11,761 nucleotides of DNA from CAZAOY01 sp964486925. GTDB taxonomy: Bacteria > Bacillota > Clostridia > Oscillospirales > Ruminococcaceae. The DNA is taken from assembly GCA_964486925.1 (NCBI GenBank), contig CAZAOY010000067.1, positions 1 through 11,761 of the forward strand. The letters run 5' to 3'. The position numbers were made by a program, and so were the translations under genes. The notes beneath the pieces were generated by a model that searched no databases, was not told the DNA's origin, and was given only the letters and a program-made list of their open reading frames with translations. Below, piece by piece: positions 7,137 through 11,761 of this stretch. Each line of letters starts with the position of its first letter. Positions within the stretch are counted from its first letter, which is position 1.

Positions 7137-8519
7137 CTACATAATTACCGATAATGCCTGCTTAATATTTGCGACAGGGATAATGTTCATATCCGAAAGG
7201 TCAGCGCTCTTTAGCTCCTTTGTGTTAACACTGCTGTAGGGTATTATACAGGTGGTAAAACCAAGGCGAAGCGCCTCTTTAATGCGCCCGACTATGTTTG
7301 CCACCGTCCTAATCTCTCCGCCGAGTCCGATCTCCCCAAAAGCGATGGTTTGGCTGTCTATAGCTTTGTCACGCAGACTGGATATCAGCGCTAGCGATAC
7401 CGATAGATCCGCCGCGGGCTCATCAAGCTTTAGTCCGCCTACTACATTTATATAAACGTCCAGTGCTCCAAAGAAGTACCCCGCCCGCTTCTCAAGCACA
7501 GCTAGTAGCATGTTCATACGGTTGTAGTCAAACCCTGTGGCTGTCCTCCTTGGTGTGCCAAAACCTGTCTTTGTAACAAGTGCCTGCACCTCGGTAAGGA
7601 TAGGGCGGCTACCCTCCATCACCCCTACAACACAGCTTCCCGACACATTCTCCTCCCTGCCCGACAGCAGCATAAGCGACGGGTTACTAACCTCACTAAG
7701 TCCATTATCCCCCATGGTAAAGACCCCAATTTCATTGGTAGAACCAAACCTATTTTTTACAGCACGCAGTATCCTATACGCATTGGTGCGCTCCCCCTCA
7801 AAGTATAACACCGCATCCACAATATGCTCCATAACCTTAGGCCCCGCTATAGCACCGTCCTTGTTGACATGCCCTACAATTATAATCGGGATTCCCTCAC
7901 CCTTTGCAACCCGCATAAATGCATTGGTGCTCTCCCGCACTTGAGTAACGCTACCCGCTGAGGAGGAGATCTCCTGCATACACATCGTTTGGATTGAGTC
8001 TATCATCACGATATCGGGACGGGTGGTGATTATGGTGGTGGAGATGGTATGTACGTCGGTGTTTGTAAGGATGGATAGGTTGTCAGAGGATACACTAAGT
8101 CGACTTGCACGAAGCTTAATCTGTCTTGCGGATTCCTCTCCCGACACGTACATAATGCTGTACTGCTTGCCAAGATGTTCACAGATCTGTAGCAGTAGAG
8201 TGGATTTTCCGATACCCGGATCGCCCCCTAGAAGCACTAGCGACCCCGACACAATCCCGCCACCTAGCACTCGGTCAAGCTCTCCTATCCCGGTCTTAAA
8301 GCGTATCTCATCGGTGGTGGAGATACCGTCTAGCTTTATCGGTGTAGCGGACATCCCCACTAGATTTACAGTATTTTTCCCCACCCCGCCTGTTACAGCG
8401 GGTGCTGTCTGCTGTTCCACAAAGCTGTTCCAGCTCCCGCACTCGGGGCATTTCCCAAGCCACTTACTAGTCTGGTTACCACATTCACTGCACTCATAAA
8501 AACTCTTTATCTTAGCCAT
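7137..8519 (-). CDS. radA: DNA repair protein RadA (Sms)
   Basis: A 460-residue RadA/Sms protein, a RecA-like DNA-dependent ATPase that drives branch migration of recombination intermediates and helps repair and transformation. Domains in order: N-terminal zinc finger with Cys10, Cys13, Cys24 and Cys27 (C-ECG...CPECG); RecA-type ATPase with Walker A GGDPGIGKST at 98-107 (Lys105) and Walker B VMIDSIQT at 171-178; the diagnostic RadA motif KNRFG at 255-259; and a C-terminal Lon-protease-like domain (about 290-460) used for oligomerisation and DNA binding. Length matches the family (about 450-460). The ATG follows AAAGG with an 8-nt spacer. It has its own promoter at 8560-8588. In many Firmicutes radA lies near clpC, which fits a ClpC adaptor gene 2.3 kb away. 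Confidence 0.97.
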   Translation of the reverse strand: MAKIKSFYECSECGNQTSKWLGKCPECGSWNSFVEQQTAPAVTGGVGKNTVNLVGMSATPIKLDGISTTDEIRFKTGIGELDRVLGGGIVSGSLVLLGGDPGIGKSTLLLQICEHLGKQYSIMYVSGEESARQIKLRASRLSVSSDNLSILTNTDVHTISTTIITTRPDIVMIDSIQTMCMQEISSSAGSVTQVRESTNAFMRVAKGEGIPIIIVGHVNKDGAIAGPKVMEHIVDAVLYFEGERTNAYRILRAVKNRFGSTNEIGVFTMGDNGLSEVSNPSLMLLSGREENVSGSCVVGVMEGSRPILTEVQALVTKTGFGTPRRTATGFDYNRMNMLLAVLEKRAGYFFGALDVYINVVGGLKLDEPAADLSVSLALISSLRDKAIDSQTIAFGEIGLGGEIRTVANIVGRIKEALRLGFTTCIIPYSSVNTKELKSADLSDMNIIPVANIKQALSVIM

Positions 8520-8559
8520 ATATTCTACCTTTCGGGTGATATTTTATTCTACACCTACA

Positions 8560-8588
8560 ATTATACCACATTAATGCAGGTTATTCAA
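8560..8588 (-). promoter_or_regulatory. radA promoter
   Basis: On the minus strand TTGAAT (8588-8583), 17 bp, TATAAT (8565-8560). It lies in the 92-bp gap between the acetyltransferase stop codon and radA. The start would be near 8553, giving a 34-nt leader, so radA need not depend on the upstream genes. Confidence 0.8.
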
Positions 8589-8611
8589 TCCGGTAGAAGG
8601 TATTATTTTTG

Positions 8612-9085
8612 CTAATCAATACAGGTATCCGCTTGATATATCCTAGAGCTCTCACCCCATGGGTGGTATCCTGTGCCGATATGGGTAAACCCGTATCTTT
8701 CATAGTAACCGATGTGGTCGGTAACCAGATAAAGGTTAGGAAAACCCAATCGCAAAGCTTCTGATTTTCCATGCGCCAATAATTTTGCCCCTAACCCCTG
8801 TCTACGCACCGATTCCTCGATGTACAAAGCGCAAAGGTAAGGCCATAGATCCTGACGGCTGACAAAGTCGTTGGTGATAAGCCCAAAGCTACCGATTATG
8901 TTATCCCCTTCATCCACCATTAGATACCACTGTGGCAGTGGATTATCGGTAGTTAGGCTATGGTTTATGCTGTCCTCATAGATTACTCGGTCTACTCCCC
9001 ATTTTGAGGAAAAGTAGTCAATAGCTCGCTGTGAGTATTCTGGGTTAGTTCGTATAGAAATTATTTTATTGTTACTACTGTTCAT
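8612..9085 (-). CDS. GNAT-family N-acetyltransferase
   Basis: A 157-residue protein with the GCN5-related acetyltransferase fold, which transfers acetyl from acetyl-CoA to an amine. The acetyl-CoA pyrophosphate loop is RRQGLG at 94-99, following the beta-4 strand LCALYIEESV. The late helix/strand YYERYGF at 127-133 is the usual GNAT ending. The substrate is not readable; small-molecule, antibiotic or protein targets are all possible. Its ATG lies inside the 3' end of the upstream P-loop gene (11-nt overlap), with AAAGG 10 nt before it, so the two are co-transcribed and probably translationally coupled. Confidence 0.88.
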   Translation of the reverse strand: MNSSNNKIISIRTNPEYSQRAIDYFSSKWGVDRVIYEDSINHSLTTDNPLPQWYLMVDEGDNIIGSFGLITNDFVSRQDLWPYLCALYIEESVRRQGLGAKLLAHGKSEALRLGFPNLYLVTDHIGYYERYGFTHIGTGYHPWGESSRIYQADTCID

Positions 9086-9851
9086 ATATATTTAGCCTTT
9101 CTAAAATAGTTAATTTTACCGACTTCCAGTCATCATCTTTAACCTTACAGGTAATAGTCGGGAATTTTCCTGACTCTATCAATCTTTGTTCAATTTTATA
9201 TCTATTTTGAAAATGTTTAACAGATATATTATCAAGAGCTATTACTGCCTCATACCATCCATTACCCTTATACTCTGCCGCAATCTCAATAGATTTATTA
9301 GCATCTCCCCTATCGAGATAGATACAGGTAAAATCAAAATCCCTTAAAATTTCAACAATGCATAGCACATATTGGTACGCTTGCTCCGGTGTACCTTTTC
9401 TAAACAAAACCTCATTTATTGGGTTTTGCAATAGCCCACTATCTACAATAATAGCTGTATCCTTAGATACCAAACTTGCTATCCGATCCTTTACATATAA
9501 CAAGGTTTGCTCTATATAGCTTTCGGCGGTAAATGTGTCATTAGATTCATTACCAATATCGAAAGCAGTTATATAATCTTTTAATACAGACGGTACGTTG
9601 TCAATACAAACAAAGTAATAATTGCCAATATGTGTTGCTATATCAGATAACCTAACGTCCTTAGTTAAAAGCCTTTGATAGATAACATTTGGTATTGAAG
9701 CTATCCGATAAAAATTCGTGGGTATTTTCGTATTATCTTCTAGAAGGCAGGTTGAATTAAATCCACCATCAATAATCTTACCTGTAAGCCATTCTGATAT
9801 GGTGGTTTTTCCCGTTCCGGGTAATCCTTCCACAAAGTATATTTTGTTCAT
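9075..9851 (-). CDS. P-loop NTPase / kinase-like protein of unknown function
   Basis: A 258-residue soluble protein with a Walker A motif right at the start, GLPGTGKTT (9-17, Lys15), preceded by IYFVE as in small-molecule kinases. A second motif, IIVDSGLLQNP (134-144), resembles the conserved segment of a family of uncharacterised Firmicutes ATP-binding proteins of about 260 residues. CIYLD at 176-180 is probably a buried strand before a lid region. I cannot name a substrate; a nucleoside, antibiotic or sugar kinase role is possible, as is a zeta-toxin-like fold. An exceptionally strong SD, AAAGGAGGA (9869-9861), sits 9 nt before the ATG. The gene looks more AT-rich than its neighbours, which may indicate acquisition with the overlapping acetyltransferase gene. 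A small basic ORF lies 45 bp upstream. Confidence 0.8.
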   Translation of the reverse strand: MNKIYFVEGLPGTGKTTISEWLTGKIIDGGFNSTCLLEDNTKIPTNFYRIASIPNVIYQRLLTKDVRLSDIATHIGNYYFVCIDNVPSVLKDYITAFDIGNESNDTFTAESYIEQTLLYVKDRIASLVSKDTAIIVDSGLLQNPINEVLFRKGTPEQAYQYVLCIVEILRDFDFTCIYLDRGDANKSIEIAAEYKGNGWYEAVIALDNISVKHFQNRYKIEQRLIESGKFPTITCKVKDDDWKSVKLTILERLNIYEQ

Positions 9852-9896
9852 ACCTATATATCCTCCTTTACTATTGTGTAGGTCTTAAACGTATAC

Positions 9897-10013
9897 CTAC
9901 ATCCTCTTTAGATTTCCCTTGCTTACATTTGCGTGTTTTTGTGGTTTCATCTTTACATGCTTTAACTCAAGCCCCATAAACTTAGGCTTAAACCTTTTAT
10001 CCTTTTTTGTCAT
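9897..10013 (-). CDS. Small very basic protein (38 residues), hypothetical
   Basis: An ATG-initiated ORF of 38 codons starting MTKKDKRFKPKFMGLELK and ending GNLKRM, closed by TAG. It has 11 Lys and 2 Arg against 1 Asp and 1 Glu, so a strong positive charge; there is no membrane segment or signal peptide. AGGG lies 6 nt before the ATG, a weak SD. It is on the same strand as the P-loop gene and ends 45 bp before it. An ORF of this length is notable in gaps that elsewhere are full of stops, but no family is recognised. It could be a nucleic-acid- or ribosome-binding small protein, a leader peptide, or a chance ORF. Confidence 0.45.
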   Translation of the reverse strand: MTKKDKRFKPKFMGLELKHVKMKPQKHANVSKGNLKRM

Positions 10014-10023
10014 ATATAACCCT

Positions 10024-10074
10024 GTGCGCTAATCCTTGCACAATTATATAAATGTGCAAGGTGCGCTATCCTTT
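10024..10074. repeat. Hairpin flanked by near-identical direct repeats
   Basis: Direct repeats GTGCGCTAATCCTT (10024-10037) and GTGCGCTATCCTT (10061-10073) differ by one base insertion. Between and overlapping them, CCTTGCAC (10034-10041) pairs perfectly with GTGCAAGG (10054-10061), extendable by an A-T pair. GTGC at 10024-10027 can alternatively pair with GCAC at 10038-10041, excluding the main stem. The element lies between the DUF1062 stop codon and the small basic ORF. It could be the operon's terminator (but no U-tract follows), a regulator site, or a leader element. Confidence 0.55.
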
Positions 10075-10127
10075 CGTATATCTTATTTAGTATTCATATT
10101 AACTTTTGGGTTAGGTTAACTTAACTT

Positions 10128-10682
10128 TTACATTAACTTAATTCTTATATTAAGATTCCCACGAACCTTAGTCTTGGAGGTGACTACACCATCCTCGCTG
10201 TAGATAACCCCCTTTTCAATCAGCGCCTTAACCTTAGTTCGGGACAACGCTAACTGATCTGACAGTAGCCTATCCAACCGCAATCCAAAGTCATACTCGC
10301 AGATAATGTTTACCTCATCCGATTGAGTCTCTAGGGTAGTCCTAATTACCGTGTATCCCATCTCGTCAAAGCATGGTGTGGCTTTGTTTTTATTCAGTAG
10401 CTGTAGATTAAATGCGTAGCGCTTTGCAGTTTCGTAGTCGTTCTTTACAAAACACCGATATAAACCTTGATCTATCTGTGTAGGCTTCACCCTAGATAGA
10501 ATCTCCATATTCCAGGTGGTATCGCACCTCTGACAACGATAGATTAACCATACATCAAGGCTTCTGCCGTTTGCGTTAACCCTAAAGTTTCCGCTACAGC
10601 TAAACCTGCTACCATTACCGCATTTGCTACAGCTTTTTACTATAACAGGGGTATTCTGCGGTGTTACTATCCATCTCTCCAT
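10128..10682 (-). CDS. DUF1062 domain protein with zinc ribbon and S4-like C-terminus
   Basis: A 184-residue protein matching the DUF1062 pattern. The N-terminus WIVTPQNTPVIVKSC leads into a zinc ribbon with CSKCG (Cys18, Cys21) and CQRC (Cys50, Cys53). Between them is the conserved FRVNANGRSLDVWLIY, then TTWNMEILSRVKP. The C-terminal ~50 residues (about 133-182) look like an S4 RNA-binding domain: LRLDRLLSDQLALSRTKVKALIEKGVIY. No biochemical function is established that I know of; zinc plus S4 suggests RNA or ribosome binding. Its ATG shares one base with the methyltransferase stop (TGATG), so translation should be coupled, and a GC-rich hairpin at 10684-10698 covers its ribosome-binding region. 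Pairing with an RNA-methyltransferase-like gene supports a role in RNA metabolism (inference). Confidence 0.85.
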   Translation of the reverse strand: MERWIVTPQNTPVIVKSCSKCGNGSRFSCSGNFRVNANGRSLDVWLIYRCQRCDTTWNMEILSRVKPTQIDQGLYRCFVKNDYETAKRYAFNLQLLNKNKATPCFDEMGYTVIRTTLETQSDEVNIICEYDFGLRLDRLLSDQLALSRTKVKALIEKGVIYSEDGVVTSKTKVRGNLNIRIKLM

Positions 10683-11344
10683 CAGCGGGCACCCCGCTTT
10701 GGGTTAACAGCTTTACTGCTTTTGCAGTAATCATTGCTTTGGTAACCGTCACTACGGCAACTACCTTGTGAGCCTCTATAGTGGTAATGGTTATTACGCT
10801 TCTCTGCACAAAAAACGTAGTATCCATCCACCTCTCGGATTAACACTCCACCAAAGATACTGATTAACTTTTGCTTGTACCACTGCTTACGCTTTGTCAC
10901 CATTACAAGCTGTCCACCCAGCTTTAGTCGATTAAAGCCCTTCTCGATAAACTGCTTTGGTACGGCAAAATCAGCGTGGTAGGGCGGATTAGAGAGTATA
11001 AGGTCAAACCCTGCTTCTGTTAACGTATTAAAACCGTCGCTTTGTACTATCTTTACACCCTGAACTTGATTTACCCTAGCGTTCTCCCTTGAAAGCGCTA
11101 CCGCTTTAGGGTTATTGTCTACCATGAAAACATTCGTCGCTCCAACCGCCTTAGCACAGACTATCCCAACAACACCGTATCCACAACCTAGATCTAGTAC
11201 CTTTAGTCCGCTCTTTAGCTGTAGTACCGACAGCATAGCTAGCGTACCTCTATCAATCTGCCTTGGCGAAAAACAGTGGGCGCTAGTGTTAAAGATAAGC
11301 TTTTCATTACCTATCTCTTTATATATAATTAATTTTTCTTTCAT
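10682..11344 (-). CDS. Class I SAM-dependent methyltransferase, RsmC/YbxB-like
   Basis: A 220-residue methyltransferase. Motif I, VLDLGCGYGVVG (49-60), binds S-adenosylmethionine; MVDNNPKAV (74-82) carries the acidic residue that holds the ribose; and SNPPYH (118-123) contains the NPPY catalytic motif used for exocyclic amino groups of bases. The N-terminal SAHCFSPRQIDRGT matches RsmC-type 16S rRNA guanine-N2 methyltransferases, and the size is close to that of Bacillus YbxB. After the core ends near AEKR (residue ~183) there is an unusual tail of about 37 residues rich in Tyr, Asn, Ser, Gly and Arg (NNHYHYRGSQGS...). The start codon has a weak SD (GAAAG). It is the first gene of an operon with the DUF1062 gene and lies directly behind a terminator-containing leader. 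An rRNA target is inference. Confidence 0.88.
   Translation of the reverse strand: MKEKLIIYKEIGNEKLIFNTSAHCFSPRQIDRGTLAMLSVLQLKSGLKVLDLGCGYGVVGIVCAKAVGATNVFMVDNNPKAVALSRENARVNQVQGVKIVQSDGFNTLTEAGFDLILSNPPYHADFAVPKQFIEKGFNRLKLGGQLVMVTKRKQWYKQKLISIFGGVLIREVDGYYVFCAEKRNNHYHYRGSQGSCRSDGYQSNDYCKSSKAVNPKRGAR
10684..10698 (-). promoter_or_regulatory. GC hairpin at the methyltransferase/DUF1062 junction
   Basis: AGCGGG (10684-10689) and CCCGCT (10693-10698) form a perfect 6-bp GC-rich stem with a 3-nt loop. In the mRNA it ends at the methyltransferase TGA and directly precedes the DUF1062 ATG, sequestering the only purine-rich SD-like run (GGGG). A ribosome finishing the first gene would melt it, a classic arrangement for translational coupling. 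Confidence 0.55.
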
Positions 11345-11384
11345 AACAGCTTTCTATCTTAAGCTGCAGAGATATCTTGACAAC

Positions 11385-11428
11385 AAAAAAGCTATGCTTT
11401 ACCTCAAAAATTAGAGATAAAGCATAGC
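11385..11428 (-). terminator. Intrinsic terminator upstream of the methyltransferase gene
   Basis: GCTATGCTTTA (11391-11401) and TAAAGCATAGC (11418-11428) form a perfect 11-bp stem; inside, CTC/GAG pairs beyond a single mismatch around an 8-nt A/U loop. On the minus strand it is followed by TTTTTTGTTG from 11390. It therefore stops minus-strand transcripts arriving from the right, 40 bases before the methyltransferase start codon. Confidence 0.9.
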
Positions 11429-11500
11429 TCGAAATCACTATAACTAACCACAGGCAATTAAGCCTGTAGGTATAAATACAATAACTACAAGATAGATCAA

Positions 11501-11569
11501 TTAACCATTAACAAGCAGTAACTCGTTAACAGATATATCTACAGCTTCACTTAATTTTTGAATATGCAT
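11501..11569 (-). CDS. Possible 22-codon ORF in the leader
   Basis: ATG at 11569 opens MHIQKLSEAVDISVNELL..., closed by TAA at 11503-11501; an in-frame stop lies two codons before the ATG. The peptide resembles the last helices of an XRE-type helix-turn-helix (KLSEAVDISVNELL), which may be coincidence or a decayed remnant. Its SD is poor (GGTAGG 2 nt before the ATG). It overlaps the pairing segments of the proposed attenuator. Confidence 0.2.
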   Translation of the reverse strand: MHIQKLSEAVDISVNELLLVNG

Positions 11570-11625
11570 AACCTACCAAAGCCATGTGTAACATGACTAA
11601 AAAATTATGCAGTTAGATTAAAAAA

Positions 11626-11643
11626 TTAAGCGTGCTTCGGCAT
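11626..11643 (-). CDS. Five-codon leader ORF (MPKHA)
   Basis: ATG CCG AAG CAC GCT TAA, preceded by CGGAGGT with GGAGG exactly 7 nt before the ATG, the best SD placement in this region, and about 24 nt downstream of the predicted transcription start. Such an initiation site in front of only five codons suggests a regulatory uORF whose translation, not product, matters. The last codon and stop lie in a proposed 12-bp helix. It could alternatively be the start of a gene lost by mutation, but no coherent reading frame continues in any frame. Confidence 0.5.
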   Translation of the reverse strand: MPKHA

Positions 11644-11673
11644 TGGTCTACCTCCGTAATAATGTTTTTTCTT

Positions 11674-11702
11674 ATTGTACCACACTTTCCTTACAATTGC
11701 AA
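11674..11702 (-). promoter_or_regulatory. Promoter of the attenuator leader
   Basis: On the minus strand TTGCAA (11702-11697), 17 bp, TACAAT (11679-11674): 5 of 6 matches in the -10, 4 of 6 in the -35, ideal spacing. The start would be near 11667, 24 nt before the five-codon ORF. The next gene downstream on this strand is the methyltransferase, with the terminator at 11385-11428 in between. Confidence 0.75.
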
Positions 11703-11732
11703 TACCTTTATAAATTTTAGCAATAAAATTAT

Positions 11733-11760
11733 ATTATAACCATAACAAACTATTGACCAA
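11733..11760 (-). promoter_or_regulatory. Weak second promoter candidate at the window edge
   Basis: On the minus strand TTGGTC (11760-11755), 16 bp, TATAAT (11738-11733). The -10 is perfect but the -35 matches at only three positions. It could be an upstream start for the same leader, or a chance match in AT-rich DNA. Confidence 0.3.
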
Positions 11761-11761
11761 G

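Larger units (their letters stand above)
11345..11667 (-). promoter_or_regulatory. Putative attenuator leader of the methyltransferase-DUF1062 operon
   Basis: This 417-bp stretch before the window edge has no ordinary gene. Read on the minus strand it has a promoter (11702-11674), a short 5' UTR, an optimal SD, a five-codon ORF (11643-11626), about 200 nt of AU-rich leader with a small hairpin (ACAGGC/GCCTGT, 11450-11467), an intrinsic terminator (11428-11385), and 40 bases later the methyltransferase ATG. The segment 11559-11548 can pair over 12 bp (one G-U) with 11632-11621, covering the uORF's last codon and stop. Its overlapping part 11561-11552 can instead pair over 10 bp with 11413-11404 in the terminator loop. 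No separate promoter with a workable 5' UTR lies between terminator and gene: TTGTCA-16-TAAGAT at 11383-11356 would start transcription inside the SD. It lacks the T-box GGUACC-type core and matches no riboswitch I know. Confidence 0.55.

Noticed and set aside
7252..8499. Plus-strand ORFs of 67-158 codons opposite radA
   Set aside because: They are antisense shadows of a full-length, well-conserved radA, with low-complexity Ser/Pro-rich translations and no SD.
10627..10827. 66-codon minus-strand ORF across the methyltransferase/DUF1062 junction
   Set aside because: It overlaps both genes in a third frame, has no recognisable family pattern, and the TGATG junction explains the region better.
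11381..11667. Known regulatory RNA classes (T-box, tmRNA, common riboswitches)
   Set aside because: No T-box core, tmRNA tag or CCA end, or recognisable aptamer core was found; the uORF-terminator layout fits better.

Overview
The window reads as a chromosomal segment of a low-GC, Gram-positive-type bacterium, most likely a member of the Clostridia or a related Firmicutes lineage. This rests on strong Shine-Dalgarno (SD) sequences, consensus sigma-A promoters, AT-rich gaps with intrinsic terminators, and the gene set (a MecA-like adaptor, a PgcA-type phosphosugar mutase, RadA/Sms, a DUF1062 protein). No genus can be named from the sequence alone, and I see no transposase, integrase or CRISPR array.

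Layout. Positions 1-331 hold tRNA-Arg(UCU) and tRNA-Gly(UCC), both on the minus strand; the Gly gene has a perfect-consensus promoter at 404-432. At 588-2348 (-) is an L-fucose/D-arabinose isomerase (fucI), divergent from an AraC-family regulator at 2524-3381 (+). Their predicted promoters overlap and share one -10 region. A ribulose-phosphate 3-epimerase-like gene (rpe) follows the regulator at 3504-4139 (+). With a D-ribulokinase encoded elsewhere, FucI and Rpe could take D-arabinose to xylulose 5-phosphate; this is inference. Next come a MecA-like ClpC adaptor at 4202-4849 (-) and a phosphosugar mutase at 5141-6859 (+) ending in a clear terminator.

From 7137 rightward every gene is on the minus strand: radA (own promoter at 8560-8588), a GNAT acetyltransferase overlapping an uncharacterised P-loop NTPase, a probable 38-residue very basic small protein at 9897-10013, and a two-gene operon at 10128-11344. 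That operon encodes an RsmC/YbxB-like methyltransferase coupled by TGATG to a DUF1062 protein with a zinc ribbon and an S4-like C-terminus.

The most interesting region is 11345-11702, upstream of this operon. A good promoter (TTGCAA-17-TACAAT) is followed by an optimal SD, a five-codon ORF (MPKHA), about 200 nt of leader, and a strong intrinsic terminator with a U-tract, placed 40 bases before the methyltransferase start codon. The leader contains two mutually exclusive pairings: one buries the end of the five-codon ORF, the other invades the terminator loop. This is the layout of a ribosome-dependent transcription attenuator, like those controlling some antibiotic-resistance genes. It is a hypothesis from sequence only.

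Several start codons were moved from the longest possible ORF to the SD-supported ATG: fucI 2348, AraC-type regulator 2524, mutase 5141.
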